Both the position numbers and the translations under genes were made by a program. A stretch of 64,000 nt of DNA from Dyella acidisoli (GTDB lineage: Bacteria > Pseudomonadota > Gammaproteobacteria > Xanthomonadales > Rhodanobacteraceae). The notes under the pieces are model-generated. The model was not told where the DNA came from and ran no database searches. It worked only from the letters and a program-made list of their open reading frames with translations. The stretch is from the NCBI RefSeq assembly GCF_030160295.1, contig NZ_BSOB01000017.1:338049-402048 (forward strand), read 5' to 3'. Below are positions 17,087-25,372 of this stretch, piece after piece (positions within the stretch are counted from its first letter, which is position 1; each line of letters opens with the position of its first letter).

Positions 17087-18487
17087 ATGAACGACACGCA
17101 GATCGACAAATCCGGCAAGCCCGCTACGGTAAGCGCTCGCATTTCGCCCGCTGGCGGCCTGGATATCCTCTCTCGCAACGAGGTGATCCGCCTGCGTGAT
17201 GCCAGCGGCTCCGGGCTGCACGGCCTGTTGCGCCGGTGCGCACTCGCAGTGCTCACTTCAGGCGAGATCGGCGACGATCCGCGTGGCATGTTCGAGCAAT
17301 ATCCCAACTTCGATATCCAGGTGTTGCAGCAGGATCGCGGCATCAAGATCGAACTCTCTCATGCGCCGGCCAAGGCGTTCGTCGACGGGCAGCTTATTCG
17401 CGGTATCAATGAGTTGCTGGTGGCGGTGGTGCGCGACATTGTCTACGTGGCCACGCAGTTGGAGCAGGGCGCGTTCGATCTGCACGATACCGTGGGGATC
17501 ACCCACTCGGTGTTCGAGATCCTGCGCAATGCGCGCATTCTCAAACCGCAGATCGATCCCAATCTAGTGGTGTGCTGGGGTGGCCATTCGATTTCGCGCG
17601 ATGAGTACGAATACACCAAGTCCGTCGGCTATCAGCTTGGCTTGCGCGGCATGGACATTTGCACGGGCTGCGGTCCTGGTGCCATGAAGGGACCGATGAA
17701 GGGCGCAACTATCGCCCACGCCAAGCAGCGTCGCCGCAAGAATCGCTACATCGGCGTGACCGAGCCGGGCATCATCGCGGCCGAGTCGCCGAATCCGATC
17801 GTGAATCAGCTCGTGATCATGCCGGATATCGAAAAGCGCCTTGAAGCATTCGTTCGCATGGGGCACGGCATTGTGGTGTTCCCTGGTGGCGTCGGTACGG
17901 CGGAGGAAATCCTCTATCTGCTCGGCATCCTGCTGCATCCGGACAACGCCGGCATTCCGTTCCCGCTGATCTTCACCGGGCCCAAGCAATCCGCCGCCTA
18001 TTTCGAGCAGATCGATGCCTTCCTGCGTCTCGCCTTGGGCGACGAGATTGCGCAGCACTACAAGATCATCGTGGACGATCCGATCGCCGTGGCGCACGCG
18101 GCCGTGCGCGGCATCGACAAGGTGCGCAACCATCGCCTGGACAACAAGGATGCGTTCTTCTTCAACTGGTCCCTGAGCATTCCGTTGGCATTCCAGCAGC
18201 CGTTTATGCCCACCCATGCCGCCATGCGCGCGCTGGCCATCCATCGCAATCGCCCACGGCACGAACTCGCTGCCGATTTGCGCCGCGCCTTCTCGGGCAT
18301 CGTCGCCGGCAACGTGAAGGACGAGGGCGTGCGCGCCATCGAGCAGCACGGCCCGTTCGAAATCGACGGCGAGCCGGAGATCATGCGTGCCCTGGACCGC
18401 CTGCTGCAGGCCTTCGTCCAGCAACACCGCATGAAACTCCCCGGCGGTAGCGCTTACGTGCCGTGCTACCGGGTGCTCACGAACTGA
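17087..18487 (+). CDS. ppnN: Pyrimidine/purine nucleotide 5'-monophosphate nucleosidase
   Basis: A 466-residue cytosolic enzyme of the LOG (lonely guy) Rossmann family that cleaves nucleoside 5'-monophosphates to base and ribose 5-phosphate; in E. coli its PpnN (YgdH) is controlled by (p)ppGpp. Diagnostic motifs are CTGCGPGAMKGPMKGA, EKRLEAFVRMGHGIVVFPGG and PGGVGTAEE (about residues 266-274). The N-terminal (1-150) and C-terminal (370-466) extensions match PpnN, not the short LOG proteins. A GGAGAAG site precedes the ATG. The tRNA-Asn gene lies 67 bases downstream. Confidence 0.94.
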   Translation: MNDTQIDKSGKPATVSARISPAGGLDILSRNEVIRLRDASGSGLHGLLRRCALAVLTSGEIGDDPRGMFEQYPNFDIQVLQQDRGIKIELSHAPAKAFVDGQLIRGINELLVAVVRDIVYVATQLEQGAFDLHDTVGITHSVFEILRNARILKPQIDPNLVVCWGGHSISRDEYEYTKSVGYQLGLRGMDICTGCGPGAMKGPMKGATIAHAKQRRRKNRYIGVTEPGIIAAESPNPIVNQLVIMPDIEKRLEAFVRMGHGIVVFPGGVGTAEEILYLLGILLHPDNAGIPFPLIFTGPKQSAAYFEQIDAFLRLALGDEIAQHYKIIVDDPIAVAHAAVRGIDKVRNHRLDNKDAFFFNWSLSIPLAFQQPFMPTHAAMRALAIHRNRPRHELAADLRRAFSGIVAGNVKDEGVRAIEQHGPFEIDGEPEIMRALDRLLQAFVQQHRMKLPGGSAYVPCYRVLTN

Positions 18488-18554
18488 AGACGGAAATCCA
18501 AGCGTCCATGGCTTGACAGCCTTGGGCCCGATTCCCCAAACTATGCAGCTCCCC

Positions 18555-18631
18555 GCCCGAATAGCTCAGCCGGTTAGAGCACTTGACTGTTAATCAGGGG
18601 GTCGTTGGTTCGAGTCCAACTTCGGGCGCCA
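18555..18631 (+). tRNA. tRNA-Asn (anticodon GTT), CCA encoded
   Basis: The acceptor strands GCCCGAA (18555-18561) and TTCGGGC (18621-18627) pair fully, followed by the discriminator G and an encoded CCA. The D-arm AGCTCAGCCGGTTAGAGC, anticodon loop with GTT at 18589-18591, and T-arm GTTGGTTCGAGTCCAAC are all standard. Its 3' 47 bases are repeated at 21879-21924, marking it as the integration site of a genomic island. Confidence 0.97.
18585..18631 (+). repeat. Left attachment site (within tRNA-Asn)
   Basis: From the anticodon arm to the CCA, 47 bases of the tRNA gene recur 3.3 kb downstream with a single missing G. This is the typical footprint of a tyrosine-recombinase element that integrates into a tRNA 3' end and restores an intact tRNA at its left junction. 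Confidence 0.9.
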
Positions 18632-18637
18632 AATATC

Positions 18638-18673
18638 AAGGCCAGCAAATCATTGCTGGCCTTTGTTTTTTTG
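18638..18673 (+). terminator. Terminator after tRNA-Asn (island side)
   Basis: AAGGCCAGCA and TGCTGGCCTT form a perfect 10 bp stem followed by TGTTTTTTT, starting seven bases after the tRNA CCA. It presumably ends the tRNA transcript and was brought in by the island. Confidence 0.88.
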
Positions 18674-18763
18674 GTTCTCGGCAATTTATCCGCCCAGGAT
18701 TACAGGCACCCAAACTTCACCATCGGTACATTTTCGGTACACCTGAGATGTTTGGAGTGCCAA

Positions 18764-18842
18764 ATGGCAACGTTTGTGCGAACCGCTTCGGCCACGTGGA
18801 AGGCCGTCATTCGCAAACAGGGCTACGTGCAAACCTATCGAG
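18764..18842 (+). pseudogene. Tyrosine integrase relic (N-terminal ~26 codons)
   Basis: From the ATG at 18764 the frame reads MATFVRTASATWKAVIRKQG and a few more residues. This is the common start of phage-type integrases: MAT, a Trp near residue 12, then (V/I)RKxG, the arm-binding domain. Homology then stops abruptly and the frame runs on as unrelated sequence to 19039. Its position ~130 bp after the tRNA is where island integrases usually lie. The catalytic domain with its R-H-R-Y residues is absent. The identification rests on a short segment, so it is moderate. Confidence 0.6.
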
Positions 18843-19201
18843 CTATTAATCAAATCAATATCCCGTACTGCGTATTTGGTTGGCTCCGTTTTTTAGAAGG
18901 TCTCGCTTTGTCTTTGCGATTTCATTCGAGCAGTGCGCAAAAAAAGCTCTGCTATTGGCATCACGCCGTCATAACGACTAGCTTGCTATTACAGCTCGGC
19001 AGCTCTCAGGTTGGAGCGCGCAAGCAACAGGGGCTCTAAGTTTTATTTCAAGTCGCTTCATAGCGACGTTGTCTGTTGCATCTCTGGAGAGTTAGTTGCA
19101 TTGCGAGTCGGCGTTTGCTTGGCGTCGAACATGGCTACGTGTATTTCTTGTTTTGGGCGATCCCGATTCGGTAACTTTGTTGTCAGTTGGGGGGCATCTA
19201 C

Positions 19202-19516
19202 ATGGTAATTAAGTCGCTCACAGTGGTTGTTCTGTGGTGCGTAGTCGCAGCGTCATTTGCAACGCAATCATCTGCACCTTTCCATCCAGATGCATCAGCC
19301 TCTAGTCATTTGCTTAGTTGTCCGATAGAAAAGCCGGACCGACCGATGACTTGCAGTTGTGGTTCCGGCCCCTCGCAATTTAAGAAGCAGGTGCCAGGCT
19401 ACAGTTGCTATGCAACAAATAATCAAAAGTGTTCCGGCCCTTACTACACGTCGTGTTACGTAGCTTGTAGCTCCCAGGGGGTTGTTCCACCACCGACACC
19501 TAACCCGTGCCACTAA
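19202..19516 (+). CDS. Small secreted Cys-rich protein, unknown family
   Basis: The 104-residue product starts with a clear signal peptide (VIKSLTVVVLWCVVAASFA, cleavage near residue 20). The mature ~84 residues contain eight cysteines, including a CSC pair, spaced as in small disulfide-bonded peptides. The end is Pro-rich (VPPPTPNPCH). I recognise no family. A GGGGG tract lies about eight bases before the ATG. It lies inside the tRNA-Asn island, upstream of the propeller gene, in AT-richer DNA. Possible roles are a secreted effector, inhibitor or toxin-like peptide, but nothing in the sequence proves one. Confidence 0.6.
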   Translation: MVIKSLTVVVLWCVVAASFATQSSAPFHPDASASSHLLSCPIEKPDRPMTCSCGSGPSQFKKQVPGYSCYATNNQKCSGPYYTSCYVACSSQGVVPPPTPNPCH

Positions 19517-19848
19517 TTCCAGGCAAAGCATTGCGGGACAATGCTGACTTGGGTTTGTCACGCTCCATGACTGCTAAGCAACGCCTTTTGTCTATGCGTT
19601 TCTCAGTACAGGGGCAGAAGGTTAGGCGACAAAACGGGTGGCAATGCGTATATCGCATTGGCATGTAGAGGAATGCGGCGAGCTAAGGGTTTGCGGGCGG
19701 TGGCACGTATCCACTCCCAGCCTCCATCGCTGTAATAGAAAACTATGCTCAGTGGCGCTTTTTTGATTGTCAGCGGCAGAAGCACGCAGTTGGATCTGAT
19801 CGGAAATCCTAGCTTTCTTACGTGCAACCATCAGCAAGGGAGGCATTC
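19517..19848. other. Non-coding gap inside the island
   Basis: About 330 bases between the Cys-rich gene and the propeller gene. No frame in either strand has a ribosome site and convincing protein. It probably contains the promoter of the propeller gene, whose AAGGGAGG ribosome site lies at its right end. Confidence 0.5.
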
Positions 19849-21708
19849 ATGGGTGACGTCAAAGCACCAGCCGGCGGGCTGGCCAGCAACTCAAACTATC
19901 TGATCAACAGTGACTGCAGCGCGGTGACCGGGCTGACGGTTTCCATCAAAATTACGCAGGAGATATTTGTCCCTCTAGGGATGAGTTTTCAGCTAAACGC
20001 GTACTCGGCTCAGAACGCAAACTGCGTCTACCAGCAGTACGTGTTTATGTTTGTCGTCTCTTCGGGCGGCAATCCCAGCATTAACTGGATGATCGACAAC
20101 TGGCCGTCGGTCAACTACGGGCAACAGCTAAAACTTCCGCCGAACTTCAACTTCATCAACCATCAGGGGCAGCTATTTAAAATGGGCAGTGCAACGCCCA
20201 CCCTGCCGGCCGGTTACAGCTTGACCATCGCCTTAGCAAATGATGGGGCGGGCAATGTCACCGGTGTGACATTTAGTATGGACGACGGCCACGGCCACAC
20301 CCCTAGCACGGGGCTGATCGACTTGCTTGGCCTACCAGTGACGGGCTCTCCTATCGGAGCGAAGGTCGACTCGACTGGCTTGGCGCCGATCCACGCTTTT
20401 GAGCTCAACATCGTCGGCCAGGACAATGGTGAGGTGACCCTGCTGCAGAGCGGAGCGGGGACGATTACTTATGCGGCAACCAGTCCCCTGACGGTGTCGA
20501 ACAGCCTGCCTGATTGCGTCTCGGCCGCAGGCACGGTGACGGAAGAGACTTCCAACTCTGTTTATGGCGGTCTGCCCGCTGGACCGAGCGCGTCGACGAC
20601 GCAGAGCTTCAACGCGCCCCAACCGACGATCCCTCCGGGTGCACATCTTGCATCCTCTCAGCGGTTCGGAGCTGCGGCGCAGACCGAGGTCTACATGATG
20701 GGGGGAGCCGGTCAGCTACAGCAGTTTCAGGTCACGGGGACGGGTGGCTGGAGTGGCCCTACGGGCTACGGGCCGGCGGGGCTGGCCCCACCAGGTGCGG
20801 CGGTCGCTGCTTCGGAACAGTTCGGTGGCGGCGGTCAGACGGACGTGTTCACCGTCGGGAACAACGGTCAGCTGCAGGTCTACTGGGCGAAGGCGAACGG
20901 TGGCTTCAACGGGCCGGTCCCGATCGGCCCGACGGGCTTTGCCCCTGCGGGCGCGCATCTGGTAGCAAGCCAGGAGTTCTCCGTCACCAATCAGACCGAC
21001 GCCTTTGTGGTGGCCAAATCAGGACAGCTCTCGGTGTTCTCTGTGCAGAGTCTCGGTAACTGGAGCGGCCCGAGACCGATCGGTCCGTCCCACTTTGCTC
21101 CGCCCGGCGCTGGGTTGGCCGCAGGCCCGCAGTTCGGGTGCCCGAATCAGACCAATGTCTGGGTGGTGGACAGCACGGGCCGCCTGGTCGTGTTTTGGAC
21201 CAATCAGCCGGGACAGTGGAATGGTCCTGTGCCGATCAGCGCGGCAGGCTTCGCTCCACCCGGCGCGCGTCTAGCGACCAGTCAGCAGTTCGGCTGCGAT
21301 AACCAGACCAATGTCTGGGTAGTGGACAGCACCGGGCGTCTGGTCGTGTTTTGGGTTGAGAATGCGGGGGCCTGGAACGGCCCCGTGGCGATCAGTGCAC
21401 CGGGCTTCGCGCCTCCGGGTGCGTCTATGAGCGCGATCCAGCAATTCGGCTGCGACAACCAGACTGATGTATTTGTGGTCGACGTGAACGGACGGATGAA
21501 CGTCTTCTGGGTCGAGAATGCCGGATCGTGGAATGGTCCTGTGCAGGTAAGCCCGCCGGGTTTCGCCCCCCCGGGTTCACCGGTGACAAGCTCGCAGCAG
21601 TTCGGTGCGAGCAGCCAGACCGACCTGTTCTGCGTGAACAACGCCGGACTAGCGACGGTCTCCTGGGTTCAATCGGCTGGTTCATGGGGTGGGCCCGCGC
21701 TTATGTGA
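19849..21708 (+). CDS. Seven-repeat beta-propeller, lectin-like, with novel N-terminal domain
   Basis: The product is 619 residues. Residues ~262-619 are seven tandem repeats, six of exactly 52 residues and a last one of 46. The consensus is PPGAxLAxSQQFGxxNQT-(D/N)VxVVDxxGxLxVFW then WNGPVxIxxxGFA. Seven units with a D-V-F-V/G-x-L-x-V-F-W pattern strongly suggest a seven-bladed propeller like the PLL group of fucose-binding lectins of Photorhabdus. Carbohydrate binding is inferred, not seen. Residues 1-260 (LASNSNYLINSDC... to NSVYGGLPAG) are beta-rich and unlike any family I recognise. There is no signal peptide. The ATG at 19849 follows AAGGGAGG. Repeats 4-6 are the most alike, implying recent duplication. 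It is the main cargo of the island. Confidence 0.82.
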   Translation: MGDVKAPAGGLASNSNYLINSDCSAVTGLTVSIKITQEIFVPLGMSFQLNAYSAQNANCVYQQYVFMFVVSSGGNPSINWMIDNWPSVNYGQQLKLPPNFNFINHQGQLFKMGSATPTLPAGYSLTIALANDGAGNVTGVTFSMDDGHGHTPSTGLIDLLGLPVTGSPIGAKVDSTGLAPIHAFELNIVGQDNGEVTLLQSGAGTITYAATSPLTVSNSLPDCVSAAGTVTEETSNSVYGGLPAGPSASTTQSFNAPQPTIPPGAHLASSQRFGAAAQTEVYMMGGAGQLQQFQVTGTGGWSGPTGYGPAGLAPPGAAVAASEQFGGGGQTDVFTVGNNGQLQVYWAKANGGFNGPVPIGPTGFAPAGAHLVASQEFSVTNQTDAFVVAKSGQLSVFSVQSLGNWSGPRPIGPSHFAPPGAGLAAGPQFGCPNQTNVWVVDSTGRLVVFWTNQPGQWNGPVPISAAGFAPPGARLATSQQFGCDNQTNVWVVDSTGRLVVFWVENAGAWNGPVAISAPGFAPPGASMSAIQQFGCDNQTDVFVVDVNGRMNVFWVENAGSWNGPVQVSPPGFAPPGSPVTSSQQFGASSQTDLFCVNNAGLATVSWVQSAGSWGGPALM

Positions 21709-21878
21709 CCGTTTCAGTGAGCAACGTCAGGAGCTCCCATGAAAAAGTCGAAGTTCACCATTGGCACATGTTGGTGCATAAAACTCCCTCATAACTCCTT
21801 GATGTAATGGAGTGAAGAGGCACGATCCGTATAAAAATTATCTCAGGCAAGTATTTGATTTGAGCGGTAACCTGCCCA
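21709..21878. other. Island tail, no gene seen
   Basis: The ~170 bases between the propeller stop and the right attachment site show no coding frame or clear terminator. The stretch up to the receiver gene at 22046 holds only the attachment site and a terminator hairpin. Confidence 0.5.
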
Positions 21879-21924
21879 GACTGTTAATCAGGGGTCGTTG
21901 GTTCGAGTCCAACTTCGGGCGCCA
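21879..21924 (+). repeat. Right attachment site (tRNA-Asn 3' fragment)
   Basis: 46 bases identical to the anticodon-to-CCA part of tRNA-Asn except for one fewer G in the run after AATCA. Upstream bases do not complete a tRNA, so it is not a functional gene. Confidence 0.9.
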
Positions 21925-21967
21925 TCTACTTTCCGCAGGGTCTTCCCCGATTTTTGTGGAAACATCT

Positions 21968-21994
21968 AACCCCGCGTCAATGCGGGGTTTTTTG
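21968..21994 (+). terminator. Likely ancestral tRNA-Asn terminator
   Basis: AACCCCGC and GCGGGGTT pair around GTCAAT, followed by TTTT. It lies ~45 bases after the right attachment copy, where the terminator of the undisturbed tRNA gene would have been. Confidence 0.8.
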
Positions 21995-22045
21995 TGTCTG
22001 CATGTTGTGTTGGCGGGTTAGACGTAGAGCGCTTTCACGTAGGAC

Positions 22046-22468
22046 TCATGGAGCCGACAGGCTTGGATCGACGAACCGCTGCCCACTTTGGATCGTGCGG
22101 ATGGCATTCATCAATTCAGGCAAGGGGAGTTGTTTGTGCGCGACACCCGCGGCGCCTGCTTCCAGGCAGGCGGACACGCGCGTTTCATCGATGCTCGCGG
22201 TCAAGACAAGGATGTTGAGTCCTGGGTTCCGCTGTTTCAACGCAAGAATGAGTTCGTGGCCGCTGATGTCGCCCGGGGCGAGCGCGTAGTCCTGTACCAG
22301 CACATCGGTGGACGAGGATCCAAGCTCCCGCAGCGCCTCGGCACCTGAGGCGTAACTTCCAGCCAGGATCAAGTCCGGTTGCTGTTCGATGACACGGGCT
22401 AGACCTAGTCGAACCAGCGCATGATCGTCAAGAAGGGATACTCGAATGCTTTGCGTAGCGGCGGCCAT
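22046..22468 (-). CDS. Receiver-only response regulator (NarL/FixJ-type, lacks DNA-binding domain)
   Basis: A 140-residue protein consisting of a receiver domain: acidic pair LLDDH at residues 12-16, phospho-acceptor Asp60 in VLVQDY, Thr in LVLTAS, and Lys in AHKQ. In NarL/FixJ regulators such as RcsB or EvgA, a LuxR-type helix-turn-helix would follow from about residue 150; here a TGA cuts it off. The DNA beyond the stop does not restore an HTH. It may be a natural single-domain relay protein, or a regulator truncated by the rearrangements that ended at the island only 120 bp away. The hybrid kinase upstream on the same strand is the probable partner. Confidence 0.75.
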   Translation of the reverse strand: MAAATQSIRVSLLDDHALVRLGLARVIEQQPDLILAGSYASGAEALRELGSSSTDVLVQDYALAPGDISGHELILALKQRNPGLNILVLTASIDETRVSACLEAGAAGVAHKQLPLPELMNAIRTIQSGQRFVDPSLSAP

Positions 22469-22585
22469 GACGGATTTAGGCTCCTTTGGTGCGGCGCGAA
22501 CGGTGCGTAGCCATTCTATGCAGGACTAGTTGCACTGTCTGTCCGCGTAAGGACGCCGCGGACGGACGCTCTCAGCGGTGGATGT

Positions 22586-24715
22586 TCAAGCGCAGTTGTC
22601 TTTCGGCGGATGCTTATTCGTTTGCGATGGAGGAGCAGTGGGCAACTCGATGCCACACCACAGCGCCAATTCGGACTGGAGTACTGATAGCTGTAGTGGC
22701 TTCTTCAACAAGCCGTCTATGCCGCATTCGATACACCGCATGCGGTGATCGGCATCCGTGGATGCCGAGAGTGCCAGAATAGGCGTGTGGTGATGCGTTG
22801 TACTTTCACGTTCGCGGATCATGCGTGTCAGCGTATAGCCGTCCATATCCGGAAGATCGCAGTCCATCAGGATCATGTCGAAGGATTCGATCTGATGCAG
22901 CCGTAATGCGGAAGCAGCATCCATACAGGAAGTTACCCGGCAGCCGATGGATTGAAGCTGCTGCTCGATAACGAATCGATTCGCCGGATGATCTTCGACA
23001 AGCAGGATCGAGGCGTGCTTCTGCGACGAGAAGGTTTTGCGTCGAGGCAGTTCGGCTATGGACCTGGTGGCGGGCGAGACTTGATCGGTTGATGCCGGCA
23101 TTTCGCCAAGGGTAACCGGTACAGTGAACGACACCGTGGTTCCGACGTTCACTTCGCTATGCAATTCGATGGTGCCACCCATCAATTCGACGAGCTGTCG
23201 ACAGATATTCAGACCGAGCCCGGTACCGCCATAACGGCGGGAAATCGTATTGTCGGCTTGCGCGTAAGCTCGGAACAGGCGATTGCGGCGCTCGGCGGAG
23301 ATGCCGATACCGGTATCCCGCACCTCCACCGACAATTGCGCCGGCATGTCCATGCCATGGCTTTGATGCAGCGTCATTTCCAGGATGACGCTACCTCGTT
23401 CCGTGAACTTGACCGCGTTCGATAGCAGATTGATCACTATCTGACGCAAGCGCGTGGGGTCTGTAATAACGACGGCCCCCGCGGAAATGTGCGATCGAAA
23501 TACGAGTGGAAGACGCTTGGCTTGTGCCTTGTGGCGGACAATCTCTATGGCATCCTGGCCCAGTTTTTCAAGCTCGAATGGTAGCCATTCGAGCTTCATG
23601 CCGTTGACCTCGAGCTTCGAAAGGTCGAGCACATTGTCGAGCAGATGATGCAGAGCGTCTGCAGCAGATGTGGCATTGTCGACGATCTGTTGTTGCTTGC
23701 CATCGAGCCGGGTTTGCTTGAGCAAATCCACGGACGAGATTACCGCACCTAATGGCAGCCGAATCTCATGACTCATCACTGCGAGAAAAGCTGCTTTGTC
23801 ACGTTCGCTACGAACGGCTCGCCGGCGATCTCGGCGTGCGATCAGGAATAGGGTAATGAAAACCATCAGCGCTACCAAAGCGCTTACTGCTTGTAGAACA
23901 TGAAAGCGGATCAGTACTTGCCACGATGGCGCACCATAGTCGGTGTCGTCCATCCATTTGGCCATCATTTCGTCAGTTTGTTTGGCAGTGAGCGAAGCCA
24001 GTGATTTGTTGATGATGGACAACAGCTCAGGCGTGTCGCTGCGCATGCTCATGCGAATGCTGAGCAGGGCGTCATTCACCGTGCCGGAAACGTGCAATGT
24101 ATTGAGGTATTTGCGCCGCCACAATGGCATCAGTGCTGCGTCCATATCGATCGCCGCATCCGCTTTGCCTTGCACGACGGCATCCAGAGCTGCTTCGGCG
24201 TTCGGGCTTGGCACTAGCGTGATGTCCGGAAAGCGTTCGAGCAGAAGCTGTCCGAAAAAGCCTTGGCTCCGTACTGCCACGCGCTTGCTGCGCAATTTTC
24301 CAAGATCGAAGATCGTGGGTGCAGAATCGCGCGTGATGATCACGGCAGTGCCCACGAAATACGGGTCGCTGAGTACGACGTGGGGATCCGGCGCAGTCTT
24401 GGAAACATCTTCGGAGGCGACGGCGGGAAGCAGATCGACATTGCCGCGATCCAGCGCTCGCTGAGCTTGGTGCGGCTGTGCAGGGTCTATTTCCAGGACA
24501 GGTTGAAAACGCAATCCGCTGGTATGGGAAATGGCTGCAAGGTATTCGACCGCCAAGCCGGAGACTTTGCCGTTCTCTATATATTCGAAGGGGTGCCAAT
24601 CCGGATATCCCGCGTACTTCACAACCGGATGCGCAGCCATCCACGCCCGCTCTTCGGGCGTGAAAAGCTCCTCTGTCTGCGACTGACTGATCCCAGGCAC
24701 GAGAAGGCATAACAT
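22586..24715 (-). CDS. BvgS/EvgS-like hybrid sensor histidine kinase
   Basis: The 709-residue product has a signal peptide (MLCLLVPGISQSQ), one periplasmic solute-binding-type-3 (Venus flytrap) domain (~20-260), a membrane helix (~272-292), a HisKA domain with His316 in MSHEIRLPLGAV, and an ATPase domain with N-box NLLSNAVKFT, DTGIGIS and GGTGLGL. A receiver domain with Asp618 (LMDCDLPDMDG) completes it. BvgS and EvgS usually end with an HPt domain; here it is missing, but a separate HPt gene lies at 25999. I start at the ATG at 24715. A longer frame to 24766 would overlap the body of the opposite-strand chaperone relic and lacks signal-peptide logic. It likely forms a pair with the receiver protein at 22046. 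Confidence 0.87.
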   Translation of the reverse strand: MLCLLVPGISQSQTEELFTPEERAWMAAHPVVKYAGYPDWHPFEYIENGKVSGLAVEYLAAISHTSGLRFQPVLEIDPAQPHQAQRALDRGNVDLLPAVASEDVSKTAPDPHVVLSDPYFVGTAVIITRDSAPTIFDLGKLRSKRVAVRSQGFFGQLLLERFPDITLVPSPNAEAALDAVVQGKADAAIDMDAALMPLWRRKYLNTLHVSGTVNDALLSIRMSMRSDTPELLSIINKSLASLTAKQTDEMMAKWMDDTDYGAPSWQVLIRFHVLQAVSALVALMVFITLFLIARRDRRRAVRSERDKAAFLAVMSHEIRLPLGAVISSVDLLKQTRLDGKQQQIVDNATSAADALHHLLDNVLDLSKLEVNGMKLEWLPFELEKLGQDAIEIVRHKAQAKRLPLVFRSHISAGAVVITDPTRLRQIVINLLSNAVKFTERGSVILEMTLHQSHGMDMPAQLSVEVRDTGIGISAERRNRLFRAYAQADNTISRRYGGTGLGLNICRQLVELMGGTIELHSEVNVGTTVSFTVPVTLGEMPASTDQVSPATRSIAELPRRKTFSSQKHASILLVEDHPANRFVIEQQLQSIGCRVTSCMDAASALRLHQIESFDMILMDCDLPDMDGYTLTRMIRERESTTHHHTPILALSASTDADHRMRCIECGIDGLLKKPLQLSVLQSELALWCGIELPTAPPSQTNKHPPKDNCA

Positions 24716-25372
24716 AATAAGTATCCGGCGCAGGAGCGTGAGATCACCGTCAAGTTGACCAATCAAGACGAGAAGTCGCCGCTACTCGTGCAAGCCTGGA
24801 TCGATGACGGCAATGAGAAGAGTACGCCGGATCAGCTCCATGTACCGTTCCTCCTGACGCCGCCCGTATTCCGCATCGACCCCGGTAAAGGGCAAGCGCT
24901 GCGGGTGTCCTACCTCAACGATAAATCGCTGCCGACGGATAAAGAGTCGGTGTTTTGGGTAAATGTGCTGGAAGTGCCGCCCAAGCCCAAGGCCGTCAAT
25001 AGTCAGCAGCCCAATACGCTGCAGTTGGCCTTTCGCACGCGCATCAAGCTGTTCTTCCGTCCCAAAGATCTGAAAGGTAATGCCGCTGATGCGCCGGGAC
25101 AGCTACGCTGGAAGCTGGCGACAGATGGTGCGGAACCGGCACTGGTTGCGGAAAATCCTAGTGCCTATTACGTCTCGTTTGAGAGCGTATCACTGGTTAT
25201 TGATGGTAAGGACATCAAGAGCGAAAGCCCTCAAATGATCGTGCCCGGCGGCACGCAGCGTTACCCGCTCAAGGATTTTCACCCAGCCGCCGGCGCAAAG
25301 TTGGAAGTGCATTTCAAAAGCATCGACGACTATGGTCAATTTGTTTCCCACACGGCGATGTTGACGCCATAA
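24713..25372 (+). pseudogene. PapD-type pilus chaperone, N-terminus lost
   Basis: The open frame from 24713 reads YPAQEREITVKLTNQDEKSP, then LVQAWIDDGN, P-FLLTPPVFRIDPGKGQALR and FWVNVLEVPPKPK. These are the core strands of periplasmic chaperones of chaperone-usher pili; NTLQLAFRTRIKLFFRPKDL is the conserved subunit-binding edge. The C-terminal domain runs intact to a stop at 25372. The signal peptide and first ~25 residues, including the strand-A region, are missing: the frame hits a stop at 24710 and the sequence passes straight into the start of the opposite-strand kinase. No usher or pilin gene is nearby. It is therefore most likely a dead remnant of a fimbrial operon, although a TTG at 24755 leaves a cytoplasmic product possible. 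Confidence 0.75.

Larger units (their letters stand above)
18632..21924. mobile_element. Small genomic island integrated at tRNA-Asn, integrase decayed
   Basis: The ~3.3 kb between the two attachment copies holds an integrase N-terminal relic right after the tRNA, one short Cys-rich secretory gene, one 619-residue propeller gene and otherwise non-coding DNA. The first kilobase is visibly more AT-rich than the flanks, which fits foreign origin. No intact recombinase, replication or conjugation gene is present, so it is probably fixed. Immediately beyond the right copy lies a hairpin with a T-run, most likely the original tRNA terminator. Confidence 0.85.

Noticed and set aside
21879-21924. Second tRNA-Asn gene
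   Set aside because: Only the 3' half is present; the acceptor 5' strand and D-arm are missing, so it is an attachment-site duplicate.
22046-22468. CheY-type chemotaxis protein
   Set aside because: The sequence is closer to NarL/FixJ receivers, and no chemotaxis gene is nearby.
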